DNA from: Prolixibacteraceae bacterium
GTDB taxonomy: Bacteria > Bacteroidota > Bacteroidia > Bacteroidales > Prolixibacteraceae
DNA: 64,000 bases
NCBI GenBank assembly: GCA_019163175.1
Contig: JAFLKN010000015.1
Span: 471,552 to 535,551, forward strand
Direction: 5' to 3'
Shown: positions 9,223-17,375 of the stretch, piece after piece
How the letters are laid out: each line of letters begins with the position of its first letter
Position numbering within the stretch: the first letter of the stretch is position 1
Translations under genes and position numbers: made by a program
The notes under the pieces: generated by a model
Seen by the model: the letters and a program-made list of their open reading frames with translations, nothing else
Databases searched by the model: none
Told to the model about the DNA's origin: nothing

Positions 9223-9726
9223 ATGAAAAGAATCATTTTAGTTGCTTTTACATTGGCACTGCTTACCAGCGGATGTAAAGTATTTAAATCTAAAAAAAGC
9301 GAAGCAGTAGCTCCGAAAACAGAAACAACCTCAGAAGCCAAAGTATTTTCAGTTCCCGCACCGAAAACTACAACTCGTGAAAATCCGGTATCTGATACTA
9401 TGTATGAACCGGCAGACGCGCCAACAGGTAAACCTGTATCCATGCGTAGCGAAAAATTCACTATGTCTTCTGAAGATCAGGCTGCTTACGGAAGTAAAAA
9501 TTTCTTCATAATTGTTGGTAGCTTCAGCAGTAACGAAAATGCAGGGAAATTTAAACAGGAACTGATACAGAAAGGCTTTAAACCTATTATTTTGCATAGC
9601 GAAACTGGCTATTACAGGGTTTGTGTCGATTCTTTTACCGATGAAACTGCAGCCCGTAACAAGGTTCAGAAAATCAGAACTGAATTCCCAAAATATGCTG
9701 ACAGCTGGTTGCTGATTAAAAAATAA
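9223..9726 (+). CDS. SPOR-domain lipoprotein
   Basis: A 167-residue protein with a lipoprotein signal (hydrophobic stretch then LTSGC, C18 lipidated), a low-complexity Lys/Thr/Glu/Pro linker (residues 20-85) and a C-terminal SPOR domain (about 90-167: NFFIIVGSFSSNENAGKFKQ through YADSWLLIKK). SPOR domains bind denuded glycan strands of peptidoglycan at division sites, so this is likely an envelope or septal peptidoglycan-binding lipoprotein. The gene is monocistronic, with its own promoter and two downstream terminator hairpins. Confidence 0.9.
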   Translation: MKRIILVAFTLALLTSGCKVFKSKKSEAVAPKTETTSEAKVFSVPAPKTTTRENPVSDTMYEPADAPTGKPVSMRSEKFTMSSEDQAAYGSKNFFIIVGSFSSNENAGKFKQELIQKGFKPIILHSETGYYRVCVDSFTDETAARNKVQKIRTEFPKYADSWLLIKK

Positions 9727-9750
9727 GATTCGAACGATATCTGAGTATAT

Positions 9751-9779
9751 AAAGGGGTGCCAAAAGGTATCCCTTTTTT
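9751..9779 (+). terminator. Intrinsic terminator of the SPOR gene
   Basis: AAAGGGGTGCC pairs, with some G-T pairs, with GGTATCCCTTT and is followed by a T run, 25 bp past the stop codon. Confidence 0.7.
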
Positions 9780-9810
9780 GATTAGATCACATTAGATAAT
9801 GGGATCAACA

Positions 9811-9850
9811 AAAAACCGGATACTGAAAATAAAATCAGTATCCGGTTTTT
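9811..9850. terminator. Strong bidirectional terminator between convergent genes
   Basis: A 16-bp perfect stem (left arm AAAAACCGGATACTGA, right arm its complement ending in TTTTT) with an 8-nt A-rich loop. It serves the minus-strand aminotransferase gene and backs up the SPOR terminator. Confidence 0.9.
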
Positions 9851-9870
9851 AATCCATACGGAGTATAAAT

Positions 9871-11022
9871 TTATTTTAATGAAGGTACAAGTCGCAATCT
9901 TTCGGCTGCCTTCTCAAGTGTTTCATTATTCTTGGCAAAGCATACCCGAACCATTTTTAATTTGTTTTTCTCGTGCAAAAATGCCGAAACAGGAATAACC
10001 CCAACTCCAAATTCACTAGCCAAACGGAAAGTAAAGTCAGCATCTGATTCATCAGAAATATTCGAGTAATCCAGAATTTCAAAATAACTTCCCTGTGAAG
10101 GGACAATCTTAAACAGGCTATCGTTCAACAACCGATTAAAATAGTTGCGTTTTCCCTGGTACATTTCAGAAATATCTTTCATCGAATCTTCGGTTCGCAA
10201 ATATTCTGAAAGCGCATATTGAAGTGGTGTATTTACATTGTAAATCTGGAATTGCTGAATTCTGCGAAATTCGTTCATCAGCTTTTCGGGAGCAAGAATA
10301 TAGGCCAATCCCCAGCCGTTAATATTGAAAAGAGGGCCAAATGATGAAACCACAAAACTACGGCTAGCCAATTTTTCGTACCGGGCAACACTCTGGTGCG
10401 TATTGTTATCAAATACAATTGATTCAAAAACCTCATCGCTCAGGATTACAATGTTAGTGCCATTGGTCAAATGCTGAAGTTGCACCAAATCAGATTCGGA
10501 CAATACCGAGCCGGTTGGGTTGTGAGGCGAGTTGATAATGATCATTCGTGTTTTTGAAGAAATCATTTTTCGCACTTCTTCCCAATCGATATGGAAGTTG
10601 GGCTGCTTTAAGGCCACATAAACCGGTCGTCCACCATTAATTGAAATGGCCGGAGCATACGATTCGTAAGCAGGTTCGAAAAGAATAACCTCATCATCTT
10701 CTTTAACAACCGAACTAATGGCAGTCATTATTGCCTGAACATTCCCGGCAGTAATGGTAATTTCAGTTTCAGGATTATAGGTATGGTTGTACAAAGTCTT
10801 AACCCGGGTTGAAATTACATCACGCAGTTCGCTGATGCCTTCGTGTGGTGCAAAGTTATTGTAACCCGATCGAATATAGGTTGCTGCCAGATCTGCAAGT
10901 TTTTCTGGGCAAGGAAAATCGGTTTTCCCCAATGAAAGGTCAATTGCACCGGTTTCGGAAACCAGTTTATTGACTGTGGAAAAAATGCTTCCTTTTGTAT
11001 TTGGTAATTTCGAAAGAGCCAT
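9871..11022 (-). CDS. Class I aminotransferase-fold protein lacking the PLP lysine (YbdL-like pseudoenzyme?)
   Basis: A 383-residue protein that aligns along its whole length with YbdL-type methionine/kynurenine aminotransferases: NSPHNPTG, SDEVFESIVFD, the FEPAYESYAP segment and a C-terminal MVRVCFAKNNETLEKA carrying the carboxylate-binding arginine. Two cofactor residues are changed. The Schiff-base lysine of the SxFGK motif is proline 230 (SSFGPLFNINGW), and the following GWK is GWG. The DEVY tyrosine that contacts PLP O3' is phenylalanine. With no internal aldimine lysine, normal transamination is not expected, so it may be a binding or regulatory pseudoenzyme. The reading frame is intact and otherwise well conserved, which argues against simple decay. 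It is monocistronic, opposite the SPOR gene. Confidence 0.85.
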   Translation of the reverse strand: MALSKLPNTKGSIFSTVNKLVSETGAIDLSLGKTDFPCPEKLADLAATYIRSGYNNFAPHEGISELRDVISTRVKTLYNHTYNPETEITITAGNVQAIMTAISSVVKEDDEVILFEPAYESYAPAISINGGRPVYVALKQPNFHIDWEEVRKMISSKTRMIIINSPHNPTGSVLSESDLVQLQHLTNGTNIVILSDEVFESIVFDNNTHQSVARYEKLASRSFVVSSFGPLFNINGWGLAYILAPEKLMNEFRRIQQFQIYNVNTPLQYALSEYLRTEDSMKDISEMYQGKRNYFNRLLNDSLFKIVPSQGSYFEILDYSNISDESDADFTFRLASEFGVGVIPVSAFLHEKNKLKMVRVCFAKNNETLEKAAERLRLVPSLK

Positions 11023-11120
11023 ACGTTAACGATTGATGTACAAAGTTAAAAAAATATGCCATTTACCTGCCTTTTAGTTCTGCTTGTATTCACTTTTCCG
11101 TAATATATTTATTAATTAAT

Positions 11121-11846
11121 TTATTTTAAAACCTCTTTCAGAACGCTTAACGATCTGATTTCTCCAAGGTTATCGAAATGAATTTTGTAAAATTCAAGCA
11201 GTTTTTCGAGAACTAATCTGCGTTCATTGTGTGTATAATCCAGTTTTTCAAGGGACGAAAAGTCAACATCAAAAAGTCGTGAAAACAAAACAGTTAATTG
11301 CTTATCGGCAAATTGATTGTGTACCGGTTCATGACTAACAAAAAGTGCACTTTGCAAATCAAAAAAGTTACTGATCTTTGAATTGTCTTCACTTGGATAA
11401 ATGCCTAAGAACAAGGTTAATTTAAACAGAAACCAAATATGAAAATTCCCTACTCCTGAGTCGGTTAAATCAAGAAAGGTCATGGAATGATATATAAATT
11501 CAAATAGTTCCGGGTTCGATTCTTCTTCGCGGAGACATTTGAATAGTATCTCAGACAAAAAGAGCACCTGCGTACTTTTGCGGATATCAAATGGTATTGT
11601 TGAGTATGGATCGATAATTCGTGCATTTTTTAACCGGTGAATTTCTTTACCTGCCTTGTAATAAATTTCAAGATCGAGCAAATAGAGCGGTTGAAAAGCT
11701 GCTGCCTTTACAGGCGAATTCTTACTTCGTATTCCATTTATGATGAACGACTGCCTGCCATAAGCTTCGGTATAAATTGTTGCGATGAGGCTGGTTTCTG
11801 AATATTTAACAGCATGCAAAAAAATTCCGCGGGTTTTTTCCAGCAT
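11121..11846 (-). CDS. recO: DNA repair protein RecO
   Basis: A 241-residue protein with the N-terminal OB fold of RecO (TRGIFLHAVKYSETSLIATIYTEAYG, then GIRSKNSPVKAAAFQPLYLLDLE), followed by the all-helical C-terminal domain. RecO acts with RecR and RecF to load RecA onto SSB-coated single-stranded DNA during gap repair. The C-terminal region shows no CxxC pairs, so the zinc site seen in some RecO proteins is absent. The gene lies 13 bp downstream of porZ on the same strand, apparently in one transcript rdgB-porZ-recO. Confidence 0.9.
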   Translation of the reverse strand: MLEKTRGIFLHAVKYSETSLIATIYTEAYGRQSFIINGIRSKNSPVKAAAFQPLYLLDLEIYYKAGKEIHRLKNARIIDPYSTIPFDIRKSTQVLFLSEILFKCLREEESNPELFEFIYHSMTFLDLTDSGVGNFHIWFLFKLTLFLGIYPSEDNSKISNFFDLQSALFVSHEPVHNQFADKQLTVLFSRLFDVDFSSLEKLDYTHNERRLVLEKLLEFYKIHFDNLGEIRSLSVLKEVLK

Positions 11847-11859
11847 GGCTTCGTTGTTT

Positions 11860-14208
11860 TTAATGAATGAACAACAATTTGGTGGTTTTGGTTTTTTCGC
11901 CAGCCGGGTCAGTCATAAAAATCAGGTAAACACCAGTTTTACACCGGTTCCCATTCAGGTTGTTGCCATCCCAAATTGCCTGACCACCTAAAGAGGTGGT
12001 TTTGAAAACAAGGTTTCCGCTGATGTCGGTTATTTTTACGTCTGTATCATCAACTAATCCTTTTACTACAATCGGTCCATCATAAGTTTCGCGCACCGGA
12101 TTCGGGTAGACATAAACATCACTGAATTCATCATTTCCGGCAGTAGCTTCACCCATATAAGAAATCAGTCCGGAGCTGGTCCCAAAAAATACTTCACCGG
12201 TTTGCTGATTGATGGCTATGTCGTTAATTACATTACTTGGCAATGGGCTATTATCGGTATTGAAGTGCTCCAATTCCTTATCCCCATCTTCCGAAATCAG
12301 AAATACTCCTGATGTTTTGGTTCCAAACCATTTCCGGTTAGCCCCGTCAACTGCAATGGCAGTGATCGATTCGGTTTCGAGCAATGGATGAAAAATATCG
12401 TCGGGGAGATCTAATGCAGGACGAGTAGCGTAAAGCACACTTTCAGTCCAAACCTTTTTGGGACTGCTAAAAACGGCCACTCCTGCTGAAGTTCCAACCC
12501 ATATTTCACCGTTCTGATCTTCGACCATGGCATAAACATCACTCATTTCAGTAAAGAATTCACCTTCTGAATTTACAAAACGGGCAACCACCTTTTGCTC
12601 TTTTTCGATGGTGTTGGTGCTATTCAAAACATACAAACTCTGGCCTTTCCCGCGCGGGACCAGAATCCATTTGTCATCGTCTTTCGTCACTACCACTTTA
12701 CCGATCGAATATTTATTGGCAATTCCGCTTAATTCATAGGCTTTCCAGCTACCATCAGTTTGATAAACCGAAATATTTTTGGAGACTTCAGAATTGGTCA
12801 CCCAAAGGTTTCCTTTCGAATCAAAAGCCATTCCCCCGATACGAACATAAGGCGCATCAGGCTGATTGGGTATTGCGGTTTGTAAAGTACTGTTAAAGTT
12901 ATCGTATCGTTTGACAAACTTTCCGGCATTAAATTCCAACACTCCGCCGCCCCACGAGCCTGCAAAAACATGGTCGGGATTTTTGGGATCGGCAACCACA
13001 CAAACAATGTCTTTAAAATCGTTTGTTACCTGGAAAATCTTTCGGTCGAATACCGACCATTTCCCCTGCCGGTTAAGCTGAAAGTGAGGTTCAGTAAACA
13101 GGTTATTCCATGAGTTATCGCGGCCTCCGGAAGTAATCCAAAGGTCTTGACCGTTCATCGACAGTGAAAAAATAGAATTATCAGAAGGCCCTTCAGGGAC
13201 AATCCGTTCAGCCTGAGTTCCAAGTTTGATCAAGCCTTGTTTTTGATCGGCAATCCACAGAATGTTTTGTGCATCGAGCTCGGCACAGAGCGTTCGTATA
13301 CTGGTTTCGGTATAGTCGGCAAACGTATACTTCTGAACATGTTTGAAAAGTTCGAACTTGTCGTTATACACCATGACCTCTTCGCGGCTCGAAAACACAA
13401 TGTAATTACCGGTTACAGTAATATCGGCGGCATAACGAATGTCGGGAAGAAAGCGGCTCCAAACCCCGCCGCTTAACTCATACAATTCGTCACCGTCCCA
13501 TTTATCATCGGGGGTAGTGTAGTTGGCAATTATTTTCCCTTTGAAAAATTCAATCTTGCTGAATTTGCCATCGGCATGAGGAATGGAAACCTGTTTAATC
13601 CAGTTGTTGTAGTTTTGGAGATTGGGTTCCGAGGCACTGGCTTTGTACACTCCGTTACCAGTAGCAGCATACAACGAAGCTCCATCAGTCGCCATATCCT
13701 GAACATTAAGATATCCGCCATCTTTACCAATAAAATAGGTGTCTTTTATTTCTTTGCGTTCCAGATTAATAACAACGATTCCGAATCCACACGAAAGATA
13801 GGCAAGCTTACCCGAAAACATCACATTATTAATTGTTTTGTCGGCCGGAATTTGTTTGCGTTTTATATCTGACAGGTTGAAAATATTGTTGCCAATCAAC
13901 AAGTCGATGTTAGCATTTTGATAGGCAATCAGCAGAATTCCATTCTCTTTGCTGTAGGCAAGTCGTTGTATTCCGGCATCCGATAATCCACTGATGCCCG
14001 ACATTTTCTGGATGCTGTTATCTGTTTTGTTGTAAGAGAATAATCCACCCTCGGTTACACAATATACTTTATCGCCGGTATCAACAACATTTTTTGCGTG
14101 GGCGTACGATTGGTAATCGGTCCATTCGCCAACAGCGGGTTGCGCATAACTTCTGGCTACCAACAAGAACAACAAAGCAATGAATAACAAGTACCTGAAA
14201 ATCTTCAT
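11860..14208 (-). CDS. porZ: PorZ-like beta-propeller protein of the type IX secretion system
   Basis: A 782-residue secreted protein. It has a signal peptide (hydrophobic residues 5-17, cleavage after SYAQ), then WTDYQSYAHAKNVV and tandem beta-propeller repeats of the two-component-regulator type (ENGILLIAYQNANIDLL, GASLYAATGNGVYKA, GEIWVGTSAGVAVF, RKWFGTKTSGVFLI). A C-terminal sorting domain of about 80 residues starts at VYVYPNPVRETYDG. This matches PorZ, the surface component of the T9SS attachment complex that delivers anionic LPS to the sortase, in both length and architecture. Its start overlaps the rdgB stop by 4 bp (ATGA). Its presence implies a functional T9SS whose other parts are outside the window. 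Confidence 0.85.
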   Translation of the reverse strand: MKIFRYLLFIALLFLLVARSYAQPAVGEWTDYQSYAHAKNVVDTGDKVYCVTEGGLFSYNKTDNSIQKMSGISGLSDAGIQRLAYSKENGILLIAYQNANIDLLIGNNIFNLSDIKRKQIPADKTINNVMFSGKLAYLSCGFGIVVINLERKEIKDTYFIGKDGGYLNVQDMATDGASLYAATGNGVYKASASEPNLQNYNNWIKQVSIPHADGKFSKIEFFKGKIIANYTTPDDKWDGDELYELSGGVWSRFLPDIRYAADITVTGNYIVFSSREEVMVYNDKFELFKHVQKYTFADYTETSIRTLCAELDAQNILWIADQKQGLIKLGTQAERIVPEGPSDNSIFSLSMNGQDLWITSGGRDNSWNNLFTEPHFQLNRQGKWSVFDRKIFQVTNDFKDIVCVVADPKNPDHVFAGSWGGGVLEFNAGKFVKRYDNFNSTLQTAIPNQPDAPYVRIGGMAFDSKGNLWVTNSEVSKNISVYQTDGSWKAYELSGIANKYSIGKVVVTKDDDKWILVPRGKGQSLYVLNSTNTIEKEQKVVARFVNSEGEFFTEMSDVYAMVEDQNGEIWVGTSAGVAVFSSPKKVWTESVLYATRPALDLPDDIFHPLLETESITAIAVDGANRKWFGTKTSGVFLISEDGDKELEHFNTDNSPLPSNVINDIAINQQTGEVFFGTSSGLISYMGEATAGNDEFSDVYVYPNPVRETYDGPIVVKGLVDDTDVKITDISGNLVFKTTSLGGQAIWDGNNLNGNRCKTGVYLIFMTDPAGEKTKTTKLLFIH

Positions 14209-14789
14209 TCGGCAGAGAATTGGGATAAATATTCAACTAATTTCTGAACGGCCCTTCCGCGGTGACTGATTTTGCCTTTTTCTTCCATCGACATCTCAGC
14301 AAAACTAAGTGGCGATTCGTCGGGCTTAAAAATCGGATCGTATCCGAAACCAGTAGTTCCTCTTTTTTCTTCCAGAATCTGTCCGTTCACAATTCCTTCA
14401 AACTGGATTTCCTGCCCATCAATTACCAACGAAATGACGGTCTTAAAACGTGCATTCCGGCATTTTATTTTAGCCAGCTTTTGCAAAACCAAATCCATAT
14501 TTTTCTGCGGACTTTTTTCCTCACCAGCGTAACGTGCCGAATAAACTCCGGGTTCGCCATTTAAAACTTCAATTTCAAGTCCGGTATCGTCGGCAAAACA
14601 ATTAAACCCGTATTTGTTGAAGACATAAAACGACTTTTCAGCGGCATTTCCTTCAATCGTTTCCTGATTTTCAGGAATGTCTTCGTAACAATGAATGTCG
14701 CTCAGACTAAGCAATTCGATTGAATCGCCAAGTAAATGTTGTATTTCCTGAAGTTTATGGGGATTATTGGTAGCAAAAACAAGTTTCAT
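14205..14789 (-). CDS. rdgB: dITP/XTP pyrophosphatase (RdgB/HAM1 family)
   Basis: This enzyme hydrolyses non-canonical purine NTPs (dITP, XTP) to monophosphates and keeps them out of DNA. The ATG at 14789 is preferred to the longer form from 14816 because family proteins start exactly at KLVFATNNPHKLQEI. The product has 194 residues. Visible motifs are FATNNPHK, the catalytic CFADDTGLEIEVL, GVYSARYAG and the C-terminal SHRGRAVQKL. The stop overlaps the porZ start (ATGA), indicating translational coupling. Confidence 0.93.
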   Translation of the reverse strand: MKLVFATNNPHKLQEIQHLLGDSIELLSLSDIHCYEDIPENQETIEGNAAEKSFYVFNKYGFNCFADDTGLEIEVLNGEPGVYSARYAGEEKSPQKNMDLVLQKLAKIKCRNARFKTVISLVIDGQEIQFEGIVNGQILEEKRGTTGFGYDPIFKPDESPLSFAEMSMEEKGKISHRGRAVQKLVEYLSQFSAE

Positions 14790-14952
14790 ACGAGTGGAAT
14801 TTTTTTCTTCTAGCATTTTCTTTTCAGGGAAGTAATTATATTCGCTTCAGGCACTTTAATAGCTGCCGAAACACAACAGCTAGATTGGCTTTACAAGGGA
14901 TGGCATCTTTCCTTTTCCTGAAAATGGTAATATATTATCGCTGGTAGTTTTG

Positions 14953-15567
14953 CTAAAATAGTCCGTGAATTTGAGCGTCAATGCGGTCGATCACTCCACT
15001 TAAATCTTCCGGATTATTTTGAAAGTCGATACGATCAACATCAATAATCAGCAATTTACCGGCTTTGTACCGGTTTACCCAAGCTTCGTAACGTTCGTTC
15101 AACTGCTTCAGGTAATCAATTCGGATGGAATTTTCGTATTCCCTTCCGCGTTTCTGTATTTGATTAACCAGTGTCGGAACCGAGGCACGCAGATAAATCA
15201 ACAAATCAGGAGCCTGAACCAATCGGCTCATCATCTTGAAAAGGTTGGAATAGTTGTTAAAATCACGGGTTGTCATCAGCCCCATTGCATGAAGGTTTGG
15301 CGCAAAAATTTCAGCATCTTCATATATTGTACGATCCTGAATCACTGTTTTTGACGAACTCCGAATATCGACTACCTGTTTGAAACGACTGTTCAGGAAA
15401 TAAATCTGAAGGTTAAATGACCAGCGTTGCATGTCTTCATAAAAGTCATTCAGGTATGGATTTTCGTCAACATCTTCGTAATGAGCAATCCATTTGTAAT
15501 GTTTGGCAAGCAATTCGGTCAGAGTTGTTTTTCCGGCACCTATGTTTCCAGCTAAAGCGATGTGCAT
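14953..15567 (-). CDS. Deoxynucleoside kinase
   Basis: A kinase of the dNK/dGK-dAK family, which phosphorylates deoxynucleosides for salvage. The P-loop is at the very N-terminus (MHIALAGNIGAGKTTL), so the ATG at 15567 is chosen over 15600. The substrate and base-contact segment VIQDRTIYEDAEIFA carries the conserved DR. The lid with KRGREYENSI and the terminal DVDRIDF are typical. At 204 residues it has the usual size. It stands alone, 163 bp upstream of rdgB on the same strand. Which deoxynucleoside is preferred cannot be read from the sequence. Confidence 0.88.
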   Translation of the reverse strand: MHIALAGNIGAGKTTLTELLAKHYKWIAHYEDVDENPYLNDFYEDMQRWSFNLQIYFLNSRFKQVVDIRSSSKTVIQDRTIYEDAEIFAPNLHAMGLMTTRDFNNYSNLFKMMSRLVQAPDLLIYLRASVPTLVNQIQKRGREYENSIRIDYLKQLNERYEAWVNRYKAGKLLIIDVDRIDFQNNPEDLSGVIDRIDAQIHGLF

Positions 15568-15633
15568 GTTGAAATTTTTAAAATTTGAACTAAAGTACAA
15601 AATAAAATGTGGAGAAAACGAATATCGAAAAGT

Positions 15634-17151
15634 TTAAAGCGATTTGTTGAGTTCGATTAACGGGTCGAGATATTCACGGTCATTTGCTAGTCGGGGTATT
15701 TTATTTTGTCCGCCAACCTTACCCCGCAGTTTCATCCATTCGTAGAACAATCCCTTTTTGGCCACTACTACATGTGGCATTTCAAGGCTTAAATTCCGAT
15801 GCCGTTTAGCTTCATAGTCGGAGTTTATGGTTTTTAAAGCACCGTCAAACAAATGAATAAAATGATCCAAGTCGTCCGGTTGTTTTTCGAATTCGATGAC
15901 CCATTCATGCGCACCTTTCTGGTTTTCCTTCATATAAATAGGGCCTCCTGTATATTCCGAAATAATAGCATTGGTTCGTTCACAGGCAATTTTGAAAGCT
16001 TTTTCGGCATTATCAACTATAACTTCTTCTCCGAAGGCATTTATAAAATGTTTGGTGCGGCCAGTAATCACAAATTTGAATGGATATTTCGAGGTAAACC
16101 GGATGGTATCGCCAATCATATACCGCCATAATCCTCCATTGGTTGAAATGACCATCGCATAATTTTTCCCGATTTCGATTTCCTGCAGCGAAATAGCATT
16201 CAACTTATCTGAACGAAAATCATCCATTGGAATAAATTCGTAGAAAATGCCATAGTCAAGCATTAGGAGCATGTCTTTTTTGTCGGGTTCATCCTGAATT
16301 CCAAAAAATCCCTCCGAGGCATTGTAGGTTTCCATGTAATGCATCTGAGAACCGGGGAATAATTTCTCGTATTGCTCGCGGTATGGATCAAACTTCACAC
16401 CTCCATGTGTAAAGACTTCCAGGTTTGGCCAAACTTCAAGAATATTTTTCTTTCCAGTTACTTCCAGAACTCGTTTCAGCAGAACTAAATACCAGGAAGG
16501 AACACCGGCAAAAGAAGTTACATTTTCGTCAAGTGAGTGCTCGATAATCTTTTCTATTTTCTCTTCAAACTCTTCGAGCAGCGAAATTTCGGTGGAAGGA
16601 GTGCGGTAAAAATCTGTCCAGAATGGGATATTCTCAATAATAATTGCTGAAAGGTCGCCGTAATAACTGTTGTTGTTGTAATTATTTATGCGGTGGCTCC
16701 CTCCCAAAGTAAGCGCTTTGCCCGAAAGAACTCCTGAATCAGGATAATTCTTCAGGTAAATGGCCAGTACATCGCGGCCACCCCGAATGTGAACATCTTC
16801 GAGCGAGTCTTTGCTGACTGGTATAAATTTGCTTTTATCATTCGTTGTTCCCGACGACTTTGCAAACCATTTGGTATCTCCAGGCCACAACAGGTTTTTC
16901 TCGCCATGCATCATCCGTTCAACAGTCGGTTTGATGTCATCGTAGCACTGAACGGGAACCTGATCTCTAAATTCCTTTTCAGAACGAATATTTTTAAAAT
17001 TATATTTTAAGCCGAATTCAGTGCCCGAAGCAGCCTCCAAAAGACCAAACAGCGCTTCGCGCTGAACTTCGTGAGGATGTTTTTTAAACAACTCAATCTG
17101 GTATATTCGTTTAAAATTGACCCAATTAATTATGGAATTTATGACCGGCAT
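15634..17151 (-). CDS. GH3 auxin-responsive promoter family protein (adenylate-forming)
   Basis: A 505-residue member of the GH3 family, related to the plant acyl-acid amido synthetases and to the ANL adenylating fold. The nucleotide-binding motif FAKSSGTTNDKSKFIPVS is present, followed by LTLGGSHRI, THGGVKFDPY and YNASEGFFGIQDE, with RYMIGDTIRFTS in the C-terminal half. Bacterial members are common in Bacteroidota, but their substrates are mostly unknown. No other biosynthetic gene is adjacent and the gene appears monocistronic. The annotation rests on family motifs only. Confidence 0.85.
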   Translation of the reverse strand: MPVINSIINWVNFKRIYQIELFKKHPHEVQREALFGLLEAASGTEFGLKYNFKNIRSEKEFRDQVPVQCYDDIKPTVERMMHGEKNLLWPGDTKWFAKSSGTTNDKSKFIPVSKDSLEDVHIRGGRDVLAIYLKNYPDSGVLSGKALTLGGSHRINNYNNNSYYGDLSAIIIENIPFWTDFYRTPSTEISLLEEFEEKIEKIIEHSLDENVTSFAGVPSWYLVLLKRVLEVTGKKNILEVWPNLEVFTHGGVKFDPYREQYEKLFPGSQMHYMETYNASEGFFGIQDEPDKKDMLLMLDYGIFYEFIPMDDFRSDKLNAISLQEIEIGKNYAMVISTNGGLWRYMIGDTIRFTSKYPFKFVITGRTKHFINAFGEEVIVDNAEKAFKIACERTNAIISEYTGGPIYMKENQKGAHEWVIEFEKQPDDLDHFIHLFDGALKTINSDYEAKRHRNLSLEMPHVVVAKKGLFYEWMKLRGKVGGQNKIPRLANDREYLDPLIELNKSL

Positions 17152-17205
17152 GCAAAACAGTTTTCAGTGCGCCCAAATTTATTAAAATTTCTGACTTTTT
17201 GCCGA

Positions 17206-17240
17206 TAATCCGGGGGGGACTTAAAGTCACCCCCGGTTAT
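17206..17240. other. Strong G/C-rich hairpin in the intergenic region
   Basis: A stem of about 16 bp with one mismatch (ATAATCCGGGGGGGACT against AGTCACCCCCGGTTAT) and a 3-nt loop. It lies 136 bp beyond the end of the minus-strand T9SS gene and just upstream of the GH3 gene start. There is no clear T run on either side, so it may be a weak terminator, an mRNA-stabilising structure or a REP-like element. Confidence 0.5.
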
Positions 17241-17375
17241 ACTTTCCCAGCCGGTTTTGTTGAGCAAAGGCTCTTTTAAATCTCGTGTTTGTTTAACATG
17301 ACTTGGAGATAAGCTTTAGCTAGATAGAAATTCATCCTTTTGAAATAAGAAAGCAATTCTTATTTGGAAAACATT

